Notes: generated by a model from the sequence alone, not told the origin. DNA of 64,000 nt from Oscillospiraceae bacterium (GCA_015067185.1 SVMZ01000004.1:1-64000), one strand, 5' to 3'; shown: positions 40,843 through 50,454, counted from the first letter of the stretch. A program made the numbers and translations.

Positions 40843-42801
40843 TTATTTTTTTCTCGGCAGGCAACTTATTCTGAGATTGGTGCAGCCATATGGGACCATT
40901 TTAATGTTTACTGCTTCCCCTTCTGTTTCAAGCGTACTTCCATAAGGTTCATGAGTTCTTATAGAACAGTGGAGATAGCTGAACGGTGCGAGATACAGCG
41001 GAACATTCAGTACAACAGGCGGATTCTCCCAGACATATCCGTCAGAAGCTATTTCCTCTGCCGTCACAGCATCGGCAGACATCTTTTCGTCTATCGCCAT
41101 TCCCCAAGGAGCATGACGGAATTCATTGTCCGCAATATCCGGAAATACTTCATACCAGCTCCACCCCTCAGGCAGTGGTGTTATTGGGTCTCCGGGATAT
41201 GCCTCCCATCTTTCGGGAACGGGAATTGCATAGAGCAGCGGTCCGCGGGTGACCACCATCGGGAACTTCGAAGACACGTCCGAATCATTCAGACGTTTGA
41301 TACTCACTTTCATTGGGAAGCTCAGTTCAATCACATCTCCGGCAGCCAAAGTTTCATCAAGAAGTACAAAGCCTCCCTCCGCCGGGACAAGCGCTGCTGC
41401 CTTTCCGTTATGCAGCACAACTGCATCTTTGCACCACACCGGAATACGCAGATACAATTTGGCGCCCTCCGCTTTTGTTACTGTCAGCGTTACCTTTTCA
41501 CGGAAAGGATATTTTGTATCCATTTCGAAAGCCAGTTTTTCGGCATTTACCGAGGCAGGACCATAGCAAAAGAGATACACGTTCTTTTCTGCGTCGGTGA
41601 GACAGAGACTACGCACATATTCCGGCACGGAACGTACCGACTGCGCAGGACAACATGCTACATTATAGCAGGGAGCATAGGCCTCGTTATCCACCCATGT
41701 GGAATAGGCAGCCGATGACCGTGTGGCCCTTATCTGGTTTGGCGAAGTAAAATACGCCATCGCCCGCTCGTCCTTCTTCCTTGCGCCCTGTGTTCCGTTG
41801 AAAATACAGCGTTCGATCTCATCGCCATATTCAGCAATTCCCGATGCTAAAGCCAACCAGACACAGCTATGGTTAAACATGGCGAAGCTGCAGTATTCCA
41901 CCTCACTGACTGCACTGACCGGACTCAGATGTTCACCGTTGGAAGCAATGCCTCCGTTAGGCAGCAAAGATTTGTCTATCAGCTTTTTCATGCCGTTCAA
42001 GCTTGCTTTTAACAGTTTTTCTTCTCCTGTTGCACAGTAGAGTATGGCGGGGTGCTTTACATTTTCAAGATAGGCCCCTGTATGCATGGAACAGTACGGC
42101 ATTTTATCAGAGAGAAGCTGGGACACTTTATTCTGATGTCTCGAATTTTTCTCAATCCACTCCAGATAATCGGAGCAGAACTCTGTCAGCCTCTCATCGC
42201 CTGTATAGGCATAGACAACCACCATCGACTCAATAATGGTAGAGCCGGCATAATCGGTTTTATTCTCCTTCCAGTTTTCACAGAACCAGAGCAGGCCGCG
42301 ATGCACCGCATCCAGGATCTCTTCCCTACCTGTGGCCTCATAAAAGGAAAGCAATGCGCGATAGCACCAGTTTGATCCCCACGAGTTGTAATCCACCATT
42401 CTGTCGGTGTTCTCCGGATAACCACCCAGATAGCCATCCGTTTCCTGATGCTTCAGCACAGCATTGACCCAGTTGGTGGCTTTTTCAATCAATTTCTCGT
42501 CGTTGAGGGTGAATGCCAGTTGAATAAGACCTGCCCAGTATGTTCCCGATATCTCACTGGACCAACCTGCGGCAAAGGTGGGATCAACATTTTCCATATC
42601 TTTAAGGTGATCAAACGCAGAATAGGTGATGAACGCATTGGCAATCATATCCGGCTCAAGCTCGTCAAGATATCCTCCCATGCCATCCTTGCTGCGGAGA
42701 AGCTGATCTTTTATCCATCCCTTGGCCGTAACCGCACCGAGAGGAAGTCTCGATAAACGGTTATACATTTTGATAACGGATCTGTTATTCATAATGTTCA
42801 T
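40843..42801 (-). CDS. GH127-type beta-L-arabinofuranosidase
   Basis: A 652-residue protein of the DUF1680/GH127 family. The N-terminal (alpha/alpha)6 barrel has 'KDGMGGYLDELEPDMIANAF' and 'HQETDGYLGGYPENTDR'. The zinc/nucleophile set is present: Glu-x-Cys in 'VEYCSFAMFNHS' near residue 300 and Cys-Cys in 'NVACCPAQSVRSVPEYV' near 382, matching the HypBA1 catalytic Cys centre. The C-terminal half is a pair of beta-sandwiches. It is cytoplasmic. The ATG at 42801 has AAAGGG upstream; an earlier frame start at 42837 lacks one. Stands alone. Confidence 0.88.
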   Translation of the reverse strand: MNIMNNRSVIKMYNRLSRLPLGAVTAKGWIKDQLLRSKDGMGGYLDELEPDMIANAFITYSAFDHLKDMENVDPTFAAGWSSEISGTYWAGLIQLAFTLNDEKLIEKATNWVNAVLKHQETDGYLGGYPENTDRMVDYNSWGSNWCYRALLSFYEATGREEILDAVHRGLLWFCENWKENKTDYAGSTIIESMVVVYAYTGDERLTEFCSDYLEWIEKNSRHQNKVSQLLSDKMPYCSMHTGAYLENVKHPAILYCATGEEKLLKASLNGMKKLIDKSLLPNGGIASNGEHLSPVSAVSEVEYCSFAMFNHSCVWLALASGIAEYGDEIERCIFNGTQGARKKDERAMAYFTSPNQIRATRSSAAYSTWVDNEAYAPCYNVACCPAQSVRSVPEYVRSLCLTDAEKNVYLFCYGPASVNAEKLAFEMDTKYPFREKVTLTVTKAEGAKLYLRIPVWCKDAVVLHNGKAAALVPAEGGFVLLDETLAAGDVIELSFPMKVSIKRLNDSDVSSKFPMVVTRGPLLYAIPVPERWEAYPGDPITPLPEGWSWYEVFPDIADNEFRHAPWGMAIDEKMSADAVTAEEIASDGYVWENPPVVLNVPLYLAPFSYLHCSIRTHEPYGSTLETEGEAVNIKMVPYGCTNLRISCLPRKK

Positions 42802-42933
42802 ACGGTTTTCCCTTTCATTCCGGTTTTCTTTGCCCAAATGTTACCATATAACATTTTTTGTGTCAACTGTTTTGCCTTATCTCTGTTAAAATTCTGATTT
42901 AATCTTTAAATTCGTTAGTCCACTGCAATAATA

Positions 42934-42978
42934 AAAGAAGGAATACTCCGCTTTTCGGCTGCGAATATCCCTTCTTTT
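42934..42978 (-). terminator. Terminator of the ABC exporter operon
   Basis: AAAAGAAGG on the left pairs with CCTTCTTTT on the right, with an imperfect inner stem; the minus strand continues TTTTATTATTG. Confidence 0.7.
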
Positions 42979-42981
42979 CTG

Positions 42982-44841
42982 TTATATGGTATTGCCGGCG
43001 AACTGGGTCATATAGAGCTCGTAATAGCGGCCCTTCCGGCTGATTAACGCATCATGACAGCCGGTTTCCACAATACGTCCCTTATCCATAACCACGATCA
43101 CATCCGCATCCTGAATGGTGGAGAGACGGTGTGCAATGATAATGCTGGTGCGGTTCTTCATCAGGTTGACCATAGCATTCTGAATATTTTTTTCGGTGCG
43201 GGTATCAACACTGGAGGTTGCCTCATCCAGAATCAGTATGGTGGGATTAGCAAGAAATGCACGTCCGATGGTAAGCAGCTGACGCTGTCCCTGACTGAGA
43301 TTTTGTCCCGCTTCCACCAATTCGGTATCATATCCATTTTTCAGCTTGGTTATCATACCATGGCAGTTACTCAGTTTTGCTGCTTGTTCCATCTCTTCAT
43401 CCGAGGCATTGAGGTTGGAATATTTCAGATTGTTCCGTACAGTATCGGAAAAGAGCACGGTGTCCTGCAATACCATGGCGGTATGTTTACGCAATTCATC
43501 ACAGTTGATATCCTTGATATTGACACCGTCAATTAAAATTTCTCCGCTGTCCACATCATAAAAACGCATCAGCAGATTGACAACCGTTGTTTTACCACTG
43601 CCTGTGGCCCCAACCAAAGCCACCTTTTGACCGTTCTTGATTTCAAGATCAAAATCAAACAGTACCTGCTTTTCGGGGATATACCCAAAGTTAACATTTC
43701 TGAAAGAGATGACTCCCTTTGCATTCTCCATATTATGGCTGCCACCCTTATCTTCTTCCTGCTCATCCAGAATGGCAAAGACACGCTCCGAGCCTGCAAT
43801 AGCAGTCTGAATCTGACCATAGAGCTGCGCAATTTCGTTGATCGGACGTCCAAACTGTTTGGCATAGATGATAAATGCAGAAATAATACCGATAGAAATC
43901 ATTCCGTTGATGGCAAAATATCCGCCGAATGCTGCAATGATAACAAAGCCGATGTTATTGATCAGATTCATGATCGGCCCCATAGATCCACCCAGCGCTT
44001 CCGCCTTAATACCTACCTTTTTGTATTCCTCCGAGGTTCTTGCAAATTCATCATATACAATTTCCTGATGATTGTATGCTACCACCGTTTTATAGCCGGT
44101 GACCATTTCTTCCACCGTACTGTTGAGAGAACCCAGCAAACGCTGCTGACGACGGTAAAACAATCTCATTTTGGTAGAGAGTAGTTTGGTTGTCACCACT
44201 GTCAGAACCACGGTAATACAAGAAATGCAGGCCAGTTCCCAGCAGAGCGATACCATCATGATCACCGTTCCGGTGATGGTGAGCAATCCGCCGACCAAAG
44301 ATCCCAGCGACTGAGATACTGTGTTGGAAATGTTCTCTATATCGTTTGTCATACGGCTCATTACATCACCATGAGGATGCCTGTCCAAATATTTTATAGG
44401 GAGCTTTACTATTTTATCAAACAGCTCTTCTCTCATATGTTTCACGATCCGCTGACTCAGCCTTGCACTGATGATCGTCTGTCCCCAGGTAAAACCGGCC
44501 GAAACGAGATATACCCCCAACATTATGACAAGAATTCTGGGAAGGGCTTCAAACTCACCAACCGTAATGCTGTCGATAGCTTTACTTTGCAGGTTGGGTG
44601 CCACAATGGAAAGAGCTACAACCACAACGACAACCACAATCAGAGAAACAACCATGTTGATTTCTTTTTTAAAGTATTTTACCAGTCGTTTCAATGTTTG
44701 TCCTGCATTTTTTGGTTTTTCCACAGTCTGTGCAAATCTTCCGCCGGGACCACCCCTTCCCGGTCCTCTTCCCGGACCCATGGGACCACCAGGACCGCGC
44801 ATCGGAGGCTCTCTTCTTATCTCTTCTCTTTTTTCACTCAT
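42982..44841 (-). CDS. ABC exporter half-transporter, second subunit
   Basis: A 619-residue type IV ABC exporter half. An unusual N-terminal 35 residues rich in Gly, Pro and Arg ('GGPMGPGRGPGRGGPGG') precede six membrane helices. The ATPase has Walker A 'GATGSGKTTVVN', signature 'LSQGQRQLL', Walker B 'ILDEATSSVD' and switch His in 'IAHRLS'. It overlaps the first subunit by 8 bases. Such heterodimers export drugs, peptides or lipids; the MarR gene upstream points to a response to a toxic compound. Confidence 0.92.
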   Translation of the reverse strand: MSEKREEIRREPPMRGPGGPMGPGRGPGRGGPGGRFAQTVEKPKNAGQTLKRLVKYFKKEINMVVSLIVVVVVVVALSIVAPNLQSKAIDSITVGEFEALPRILVIMLGVYLVSAGFTWGQTIISARLSQRIVKHMREELFDKIVKLPIKYLDRHPHGDVMSRMTNDIENISNTVSQSLGSLVGGLLTITGTVIMMVSLCWELACISCITVVLTVVTTKLLSTKMRLFYRRQQRLLGSLNSTVEEMVTGYKTVVAYNHQEIVYDEFARTSEEYKKVGIKAEALGGSMGPIMNLINNIGFVIIAAFGGYFAINGMISIGIISAFIIYAKQFGRPINEIAQLYGQIQTAIAGSERVFAILDEQEEDKGGSHNMENAKGVISFRNVNFGYIPEKQVLFDFDLEIKNGQKVALVGATGSGKTTVVNLLMRFYDVDSGEILIDGVNIKDINCDELRKHTAMVLQDTVLFSDTVRNNLKYSNLNASDEEMEQAAKLSNCHGMITKLKNGYDTELVEAGQNLSQGQRQLLTIGRAFLANPTILILDEATSSVDTRTEKNIQNAMVNLMKNRTSIIIAHRLSTIQDADVIVVMDKGRIVETGCHDALISRKGRYYELYMTQFAGNTI

Positions 44842-46582
44842 TGTCTGCGCCTCCTTTCAGCTGAGACATATAGATATCACGGTAAATCTCGCTGTTTTCC
44901 ATCAATTGCTCATGCGTACCAACTGCCGAGATTCCACCGTTATCCAAAACAACAATGCGGTCCGCACCTTTTACAGATGCAATTCTCTGGGCAATAATCA
45001 GCTTTGTTACATCCCCATAATTTTCTCTGAGCGCTTTGTAGAGGTTTGCTTCGGTCTTCAAATCAAGGGCGCTGGTAGCATCATCAAATATCAGAATCTC
45101 TGCCTCCTTGATTACCGCCCGGCTTATGGAGAGTCTCTGTTTCTGTCCGCCGGACAAACTCATACCTTTTTCCGCAACAAGTGAATCCAGACCTTCCGGC
45201 TGTGCTGAAATAAACTCCATCGCCTGTGCCTCTTCCGCTGCTTTTCTTACCTCTTCATCGGATGCACCCGGTTTTCCCCAGAGAATGTTCTCTTTAATGG
45301 ATGCACTGAAAAGCTCACTTTTTTGCAGAGCAATGGCAATTTTATTCCTCAGTGCTTTCAGTTGATATGTTTTTACGTTAATGCCGTCAACCAACAACTC
45401 TCCCTCTGTGACATCATAAAAACGCGGGACAAGATTCACCAGTGTTGATTTGCCGCTTCCCGTTGCGCCGAGGAACCCTATGGTCTCTCCCGGTTCTATT
45501 GTCAGATTGATATCTTTCAGCACATATTCACCGCTACTTTCGGGATAGGCAAAGGATACATTTTTAAATTCGATGCGGCCTTTTTTCTGCTCTTCTTTTT
45601 CTTCCGCACCATTGCCGTCTGCAACAGCAGGTTCACAGGAAAGAACCTCTTTGATTCTGCGATAGGAAGCCATACCGCGGGAGACCATCTGGAACATCAT
45701 GGCGATCATCATGGCACTGCCCAGCACCTGAGAGAGATAGGTAATGGCTGCCATCACGTTACCCGGTGTTGCCGCACCGGCCTGCACCTGAATGCCGCCT
45801 ATGTAGATAACCGCCACCACTGCCAGGTTGAGGACAATATTCATAATGGGTCCCATAAAGGAGAAGATAGTTAAAATGTTAAGCTGGGTTCCTACCAGTT
45901 CTTCATTGGCATCGCCAAAACGTTTTTTCTCATGTTTTTCCTTTACAAATGCTTTAACAACACGCATGCCTGTAATGTTTTCCTGCAAAACATTATTCAG
46001 CTTATCCAGCTTGTTCTGCAATACCGCAAATTTGGGACTTACTCTGGTAATGATCAAAAGGACACAGACCACCAGAATGGGGAATGCAATAATTGCAACC
46101 ATACCAAAGCTCATGTTCAGGGATAGCATACAAAAAATTCCGCCCACAAACTGAATCATACTTCTGATAAAGCCACGGAAACACATACCAACCAGATGCT
46201 GCAGCTGTGTGACATCGTTGGTCACTCTGGTGATCAGAGAACCGGTGGTAAATTTGCCTGTCTGCTGAAAAGAGAGAGACAGAATTTTCTTAAAGGTATC
46301 TTTACGTACGGCATTGGCAAAATTATGGCTGCACAGGTTGGTAAAAACACCGCAAAGAATGCCGCAAAGACCGCCCAACGCAACAGTACCGATCATTTTC
46401 ACGCCGGTTGTAATAATCAGGTTTAAATCGCCCACGTTATTGGTGGAAAGACCAAGAACACCATCATCTACGATAGTACTCATCAACGCCGGCTGCAAAA
46501 GATCCATAGAGACCTCTCCCACCATAAACAACGCGGCAATAATACCAAGGATAAGGTATTTTTTCAGATATTTAAACATCAT
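44834..46582 (-). CDS. ABC exporter half-transporter, first subunit
   Basis: A 582-residue exporter half with six membrane helices and a C-terminal ATPase: Walker A 'GATGSGKSTLVN', signature 'LSGGQKQRLS', Walker B 'ILIFDDATSALD', with Asp in place of the catalytic Glu after Walker B, and Gln in the switch position ('IIAQRIASV'). The second subunit has the canonical Glu and His, so this is the degenerate-site member of a heterodimer, the usual LmrC/LmrD-like arrangement. The MarR gene lies 46 bases upstream. Confidence 0.92.
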   Translation of the reverse strand: MMFKYLKKYLILGIIAALFMVGEVSMDLLQPALMSTIVDDGVLGLSTNNVGDLNLIITTGVKMIGTVALGGLCGILCGVFTNLCSHNFANAVRKDTFKKILSLSFQQTGKFTTGSLITRVTNDVTQLQHLVGMCFRGFIRSMIQFVGGIFCMLSLNMSFGMVAIIAFPILVVCVLLIITRVSPKFAVLQNKLDKLNNVLQENITGMRVVKAFVKEKHEKKRFGDANEELVGTQLNILTIFSFMGPIMNIVLNLAVVAVIYIGGIQVQAGAATPGNVMAAITYLSQVLGSAMMIAMMFQMVSRGMASYRRIKEVLSCEPAVADGNGAEEKEEQKKGRIEFKNVSFAYPESSGEYVLKDINLTIEPGETIGFLGATGSGKSTLVNLVPRFYDVTEGELLVDGINVKTYQLKALRNKIAIALQKSELFSASIKENILWGKPGASDEEVRKAAEEAQAMEFISAQPEGLDSLVAEKGMSLSGGQKQRLSISRAVIKEAEILIFDDATSALDLKTEANLYKALRENYGDVTKLIIAQRIASVKGADRIVVLDNGGISAVGTHEQLMENSEIYRDIYMSQLKGGADNE

Positions 46583-46628
46583 TCCAAGTTCACTCCCGTG
46601 CCTTCCGTATTATATATCAAACAGGTTT

Positions 46629-47105
46629 TCACCCGTGTTTGTTTTGTATTTCTTCGCTGACATGCCAGCTTTCCAGTAATATTTTCAACATTCTCAGCAA
46701 CTCCCGTTGTTCTGACTCACTCAGTGCATCAAACATAGCCGCTTCCTGTCTGTTTCTCTCTGTAATTTTCTCTTTTAATACAAAACTACCCTTTTCCGTC
46801 AGATAGATGCTGTTTTTCCTTCTGTCTTCCTTATTCTGCACCTTTCCGACGGTCCCTTTCATCTCCATTTTCCGTATTATCTCACTGATTGACCCAGACT
46901 GTACATTCATCATCGCCTGCAACAGTTGTTGGTCTACCGCATTTTCCGTCGAAATAAAACCATTCTCATACAGAATTTGCAGAATTTTTTCCTGACCGAA
47001 TCTGCCGCCTTTTCGATGATACAAAAAATGTCCGCAGCTTCCCATCGCCTTCTTCAACTCCTGTTCCAGTTCTTCCTTTTCTTTTTTCCCCTCATTATCA
47101 TACAT
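46629..47105 (-). CDS. MarR-family transcriptional regulator
   Basis: A 158-residue MarR regulator: winged helix with 'LLQAMMNVQSGSISEIIRKM', wing 'VQNKEDRRKNSIYLTEKG', and helical dimerisation ends. AAGGAGGAG precedes the ATG. It is the first gene of an operon with the two ABC exporter halves. A perfect 7+7 palindrome lies over its own -35 element, so the protein very likely represses the whole operon until a ligand binds. Confidence 0.92.
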   Translation of the reverse strand: MYDNEGKKEKEELEQELKKAMGSCGHFLYHRKGGRFGQEKILQILYENGFISTENAVDQQLLQAMMNVQSGSISEIIRKMEMKGTVGKVQNKEDRRKNSIYLTEKGSFVLKEKITERNRQEAAMFDALSESEQRELLRMLKILLESWHVSEEIQNKHG

Positions 47106-47148
47106 ATTTTTCTCCTCCTTTCCCCGATAATTTCCTCACATGCAATAT

Positions 47149-47177
47149 ATTGTAATACGATGACATTAAAATGTCAA
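47149..47177 (-). promoter_or_regulatory. MarR-ABC operon promoter with palindromic operator
   Basis: Minus strand TTGACA (47177-47172), 17-base spacer, TACAAT (47154-47149). The palindrome TGACATT-AA-AATGTCA at 47161-47176 covers the -35 element and half of the spacer, where bound MarR would block polymerase. Confidence 0.8.
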
Positions 47178-47530
47178 GGTGCCTAACTATTTATATCCGA
47201 ACTATTTTTTTGCGCTGCACTTTCCGATGGTTCTTCTTCTGTGTCCTTTATATACTCTTTGTTATATTTATAATTTTCCACACTCTCCACAGGTTTTCCC
47301 CATTTTTTTATTCACCCGGGAATTCTTGCTTGGTTCCAATGTTTTTTTCAATGTTTTCCACATTTTCAACACACTTTTCAACACCTCTATTTCTTTAGGC
47401 TTTACTTCTTGTAATATTCTTTTTTCTCTCTTGCTTCTATTTTTCTTTCCGCATTTTTTCCTGCCCTCTTGTCAATACTTTTTATATCCTTCCAATTATT
47501 TTATAAAATACAATAGGGAGCTTGTTATCT
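47178..47530. other. T-rich intergenic region with DnaA-box-like repeats
   Basis: No gene was seen. TTTTCCACA occurs at 47274-47282 and 47354-47362 and TTTTCAACA at 47363-47371 and 47375-47383, each near the DnaA box TTATCCACA. The strand is strongly T-rich. The genes on either side do not look like an origin neighbourhood. Confidence 0.4.
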
Positions 47531-47785
47531 ATGGTAAAAGGGGTCAACAAAAAAATTATTGAGGTTCGCTCTCTTGAAAGCGACCGCTTTGAGCGTGCGA
47601 TCTTCTTTTTACGGGACACATGCGCCGAAGATACGGCTAAAAGTATTCGCCGTTCCGCCAAATTATGCCTTAAGGAAGAATTCGGCATCTCTGCGGGATC
47701 CCGCCTTTGGAAGCGACTGCAGCTCTTTTTCTATTGTCTTCTCTCTGCTCTCTCCGGAATGATTTTTACTCTTTTGCTAAAATGA
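47531..47785 (+). CDS. Small conserved-looking protein with C-terminal membrane helix
   Basis: An 84-residue basic protein: 'MVKGVNKKIIEVRSLESDRF', then 'ERAIFFLRDTCAEDTAKSIR', then a hydrophobic end 'FFYCLLSALSGMIFTLLLK'. AGGGAG lies about 12 bases before the ATG. I do not recognise a family. The layout, a short cytosolic part tethered by one C-terminal helix, fits a membrane-anchored small protein. Confidence 0.6.
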   Translation: MVKGVNKKIIEVRSLESDRFERAIFFLRDTCAEDTAKSIRRSAKLCLKEEFGISAGSRLWKRLQLFFYCLLSALSGMIFTLLLK

Positions 47786-47951
47786 GTTTGTCCGTTTCCT
47801 TTTTGCAACGTGCGGTTGCTGTAATGGCATGAAAAGCAGATAGACTTTTATCCAAAAATAAACTATAATATTTTTATCAGCTTACAACCGGCAATGATAT
47901 CATTCTATTTTTTCATTATAAGCTACCGTTCATCAGAAAGGAGAACTCGTC

Positions 47952-48422
47952 GTGGTACTGCATGAAAATATTTTTAAGCTTCGCCGGAGAGAAAATCTCT
48001 CTCAGGAAGAACTGGCAGAAAAACTGGGAGTCACAAGGCAAGCCGTGTCTAAATGGGAGTCCGCCCAGTCTGCCCCGGATATTGATAAGCTTCTAGCTTT
48101 ATGCAAAATTTTCAACGTCTCTGCAGATGAGCTGCTGACCGAACCCAATCTTAAGGAAAAAATACCGTCTTCCCTTATAACAAAAACAGAACCGGCGGAT
48201 AAGGCTGTTTCTTATGGTACCATCAATGCACTGTTTTGGCTTCTTCTCTTTCTTGCCGGCTTTATTCTCTTTATGTTTCTTCTTTTTTCCTCCGGCGGTT
48301 CCCTTTTTGATTCCGGGCTCTATCTCTTTTCTCTCTTCATGATGGCGATTCCTTTTATTTTCTTCCTCTTTCGTTCTATTTTGGCTCTTTCATTTTCTTC
48401 AAAAAAACGAAAAAATAAATAG
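47952..48422 (+). CDS. XRE-family regulator with two membrane helices
   Basis: A 156-residue protein with an N-terminal Cro/CI helix-turn-helix ('LSQEELAEKLGVTRQAVSKW') and a C-terminal membrane part of two helices (about 93-115 and 120-145). Membrane-tethered XRE regulators of this size are frequent in Clostridia; ligand and targets are unknown. The GTG at 47952 is used because AAAGGAG lies upstream. It is a single gene and ends at a terminator shared with htpG. Confidence 0.85.
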   Translation: MVLHENIFKLRRRENLSQEELAEKLGVTRQAVSKWESAQSAPDIDKLLALCKIFNVSADELLTEPNLKEKIPSSLITKTEPADKAVSYGTINALFWLLLFLAGFILFMFLLFSSGGSLFDSGLYLFSLFMMAIPFIFFLFRSILALSFSSKKRKNK

Positions 48423-48443
48423 TATCATCTCATTTTTATATAA

Positions 48444-48490
48444 AAAGAAGTCCCGCCGCATTCAGTGGTAGGACTTCTTTCGTTTTATTT
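48444..48490. terminator. Terminator between the XRE gene and htpG
   Basis: AAAGAAGTCC (48444-48453) pairs with GGACTTCTTT (48471-48480), then CGTTTTATTTTG; it can serve both converging genes. Confidence 0.8.
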
Positions 48491-48509
48491 TGTTTTCTCC
48501 CTGCTTCTT

Positions 48510-50366
48510 TTATTCAGCTATGATCTCCAGCAGTTTCCCGCTTCTCTCAATAAATGCGGTCAGCTCCTCTGCAGAAAGCTTTTTGTGTGCCAGCGAAGCA
48601 AGATCACAGATATACTTACTAACCAGTTCACGGCGCTCTTCCGGCAGTGCGGGCAGTTTTTTCACTGCACTGTTGGCAGTATTGAGAATCAGAGTATACT
48701 CATCATCCGGCGGATTAAATCCGCTCATACCATACATCTTCATCATCTCGCGCATCCGCCGGGACTGTTCAGAGAGAAGCAGAACAGCCGGTGTGGATGC
48801 ATCGGCCAGGGCCTGTGCTTTCAGAGTCAGCTTTTCATCCATATAGGGTTTCACCGCTTCTACAATCGCCTCAGTATCGGCTTCCTCTGCCACATTCTCA
48901 TCGATTTCCACATCGGAATCCACACGCTGGAACTTATAATCCTGCATTTTAAATTCCAAAAAGCTGATGAAATGGGTATCGATCACATGATCCAGCACCG
49001 CAACACTCTTACCGGAGGCGGTAAGCAGCTTAACATACTGAGACTGCATATCGGGATCCGAAGAGTAATAGATCTTCTTGTCCTCTCCTGCAGGATACTC
49101 GGATATTGTGTAGTATTTTCCATCTGTTGTTTTGAAGAGAATGATATCCTTCAGACGATCATAGAACTTTTCATCACGGATGCAGCCAAATTTGATAAAT
49201 GGAGAGATATCATCCCAATAGGATTCATATTCTTCCCGGCTGTTGTTAAACATGGTGCAAAGCTTATCCGCCACTTTCTTGGTAATATGCTTGGATATCT
49301 TTGCCACATCCCCGTCATTCTGCAGGAAACTGCGGGAAACGTTAAGCGGCAGGTCAGGGCAATCAATAACACCCTTGAGCAGCAGCAGAAATTCGGGAAT
49401 AACTTCTTTAATATTATCGGCAATATAAACCTGATTGCAATAGAGTTTAACCTCTCCCGGCATCACTTCCATGCGGTCGTTCTGCTTGGGGAAGAAAAGA
49501 ATACCTTTCAGGTTGAAGGGATAATCCACGTTGAGATGAATCCAGAACAGCGGTGGATTATAATCGTTGAAGAGATCACGGTAAAACTTTTCGTATTCTT
49601 CCTTGGTGCAGTCCTTAGGTGCTTTTTTCCAGAGCGGCTCTGTTGTATTGACAGGCAGAGGGGCCGCTTTTTCTTCCTTGCACTCCTCATTGCTGCAATC
49701 TTCGCAGTGTTCTTTCTCTTCTTTTTCCTTTTCAGGATCTACAGCAGTAAAATATATCTCATAGGGCATAAATCCGCAGTAACGACGGATGATCTGACGA
49801 ACACGCCACTCCTCCAGGAACTCTTCGGAATCCTCAGAAATATGAAGTGTTACGGTAGTACCGACAGTATCGCGGTCTCCCTCACCAATTTCATATGTGG
49901 CATCGCCATCGCTGCACCAATGAACAGCCTGAGCACCGGACTGATAGGAAAGTGTATCGATATCTACGGTATCCGCCACCATATAGGCAGAGTAGAACCC
50001 CAAGCCAAAGTGACCAATAATACCGGCGTCCCCTTCAGCCTTATCCTTATACTGCTCGATAAAATCTTTGGCGCCTGAAAAAGCAATTTGAGTGATATAC
50101 TTTTCCACTTCCTCTTCTGTCATACCGATACCATTATCAGAAAAGGAAAGCGTTTTGGCTGCTTTATCAAGAACAATATCAATTTTTGGTTTTTCCTCCC
50201 GATCCTCAGTCTCACCGATCGAGATCAGTCTGCGCAGTTTGGATATAGCATCGCAGCTATTGGATACGATCTCACGCAGAAAGATATCTTTATCAGAATA
50301 GAGCCATTTTTTTATGATCGGAAACAGATTTTCCGAATTAATTTTAAGTTGTCCTTCACGCGACAT
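48510..50366 (-). CDS. htpG: HSP90-family chaperone HtpG
   Basis: A 618-residue ATP-dependent chaperone. The N-terminal GHKL ATPase has 'LREIVSNSCDAISKLRRLI', 'FSDNGIGMTEEEVEKYI' and 'GHFGLGFYSAYMVAD'. The middle domain has 'PLFWIHLNVDYPFNLKGILF' and 'LNVSRSFLQND' with the ATP-sensing Arg; a C-terminal dimerisation domain follows. The ATG at 50366 has GGAGG 7 bases upstream. Odd point: the linker after the ATPase (about 212-226) carries 'HCEDCSNEEC' within a run of Lys and Glu, a C-x2-C-x4-C pattern. Confidence 0.95.
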   Translation of the reverse strand: MSREGQLKINSENLFPIIKKWLYSDKDIFLREIVSNSCDAISKLRRLISIGETEDREEKPKIDIVLDKAAKTLSFSDNGIGMTEEEVEKYITQIAFSGAKDFIEQYKDKAEGDAGIIGHFGLGFYSAYMVADTVDIDTLSYQSGAQAVHWCSDGDATYEIGEGDRDTVGTTVTLHISEDSEEFLEEWRVRQIIRRYCGFMPYEIYFTAVDPEKEKEEKEHCEDCSNEECKEEKAAPLPVNTTEPLWKKAPKDCTKEEYEKFYRDLFNDYNPPLFWIHLNVDYPFNLKGILFFPKQNDRMEVMPGEVKLYCNQVYIADNIKEVIPEFLLLLKGVIDCPDLPLNVSRSFLQNDGDVAKISKHITKKVADKLCTMFNNSREEYESYWDDISPFIKFGCIRDEKFYDRLKDIILFKTTDGKYYTISEYPAGEDKKIYYSSDPDMQSQYVKLLTASGKSVAVLDHVIDTHFISFLEFKMQDYKFQRVDSDVEIDENVAEEADTEAIVEAVKPYMDEKLTLKAQALADASTPAVLLLSEQSRRMREMMKMYGMSGFNPPDDEYTLILNTANSAVKKLPALPEERRELVSKYICDLASLAHKKLSAEELTAFIERSGKLLEIIAE

Positions 50367-50397
50367 CACGTCACCTCCAAAGTTTCTTATAAATATA

Positions 50398-50429
50398 TTT
50401 AACCTCTTTTATATTAAAAAGAGGTTAAA
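50398..50429 (-). terminator. Candidate terminator of the iscS-iscU operon
   Basis: TTTAACCTCTTTT pairs with AAAAGAGGTTAAA across a 6-base loop; the T run on the minus strand is weak. Confidence 0.6.
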
Positions 50430-50454
50430 TCATTTCCCTTATATATTAAATTTT

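Noticed and set aside
47274-47383. Chromosomal origin of replication
   Set aside because: No dnaA, dnaN, recF, gyrB or rpmH is near. Genes converge on this region (left mainly plus, right mainly minus), opposite to the pattern expected at an origin.
48465-50078. A 537-residue plus-strand frame opposite htpG
   Set aside because: Antisense of a clear HtpG; the composition is that of a shadow frame.
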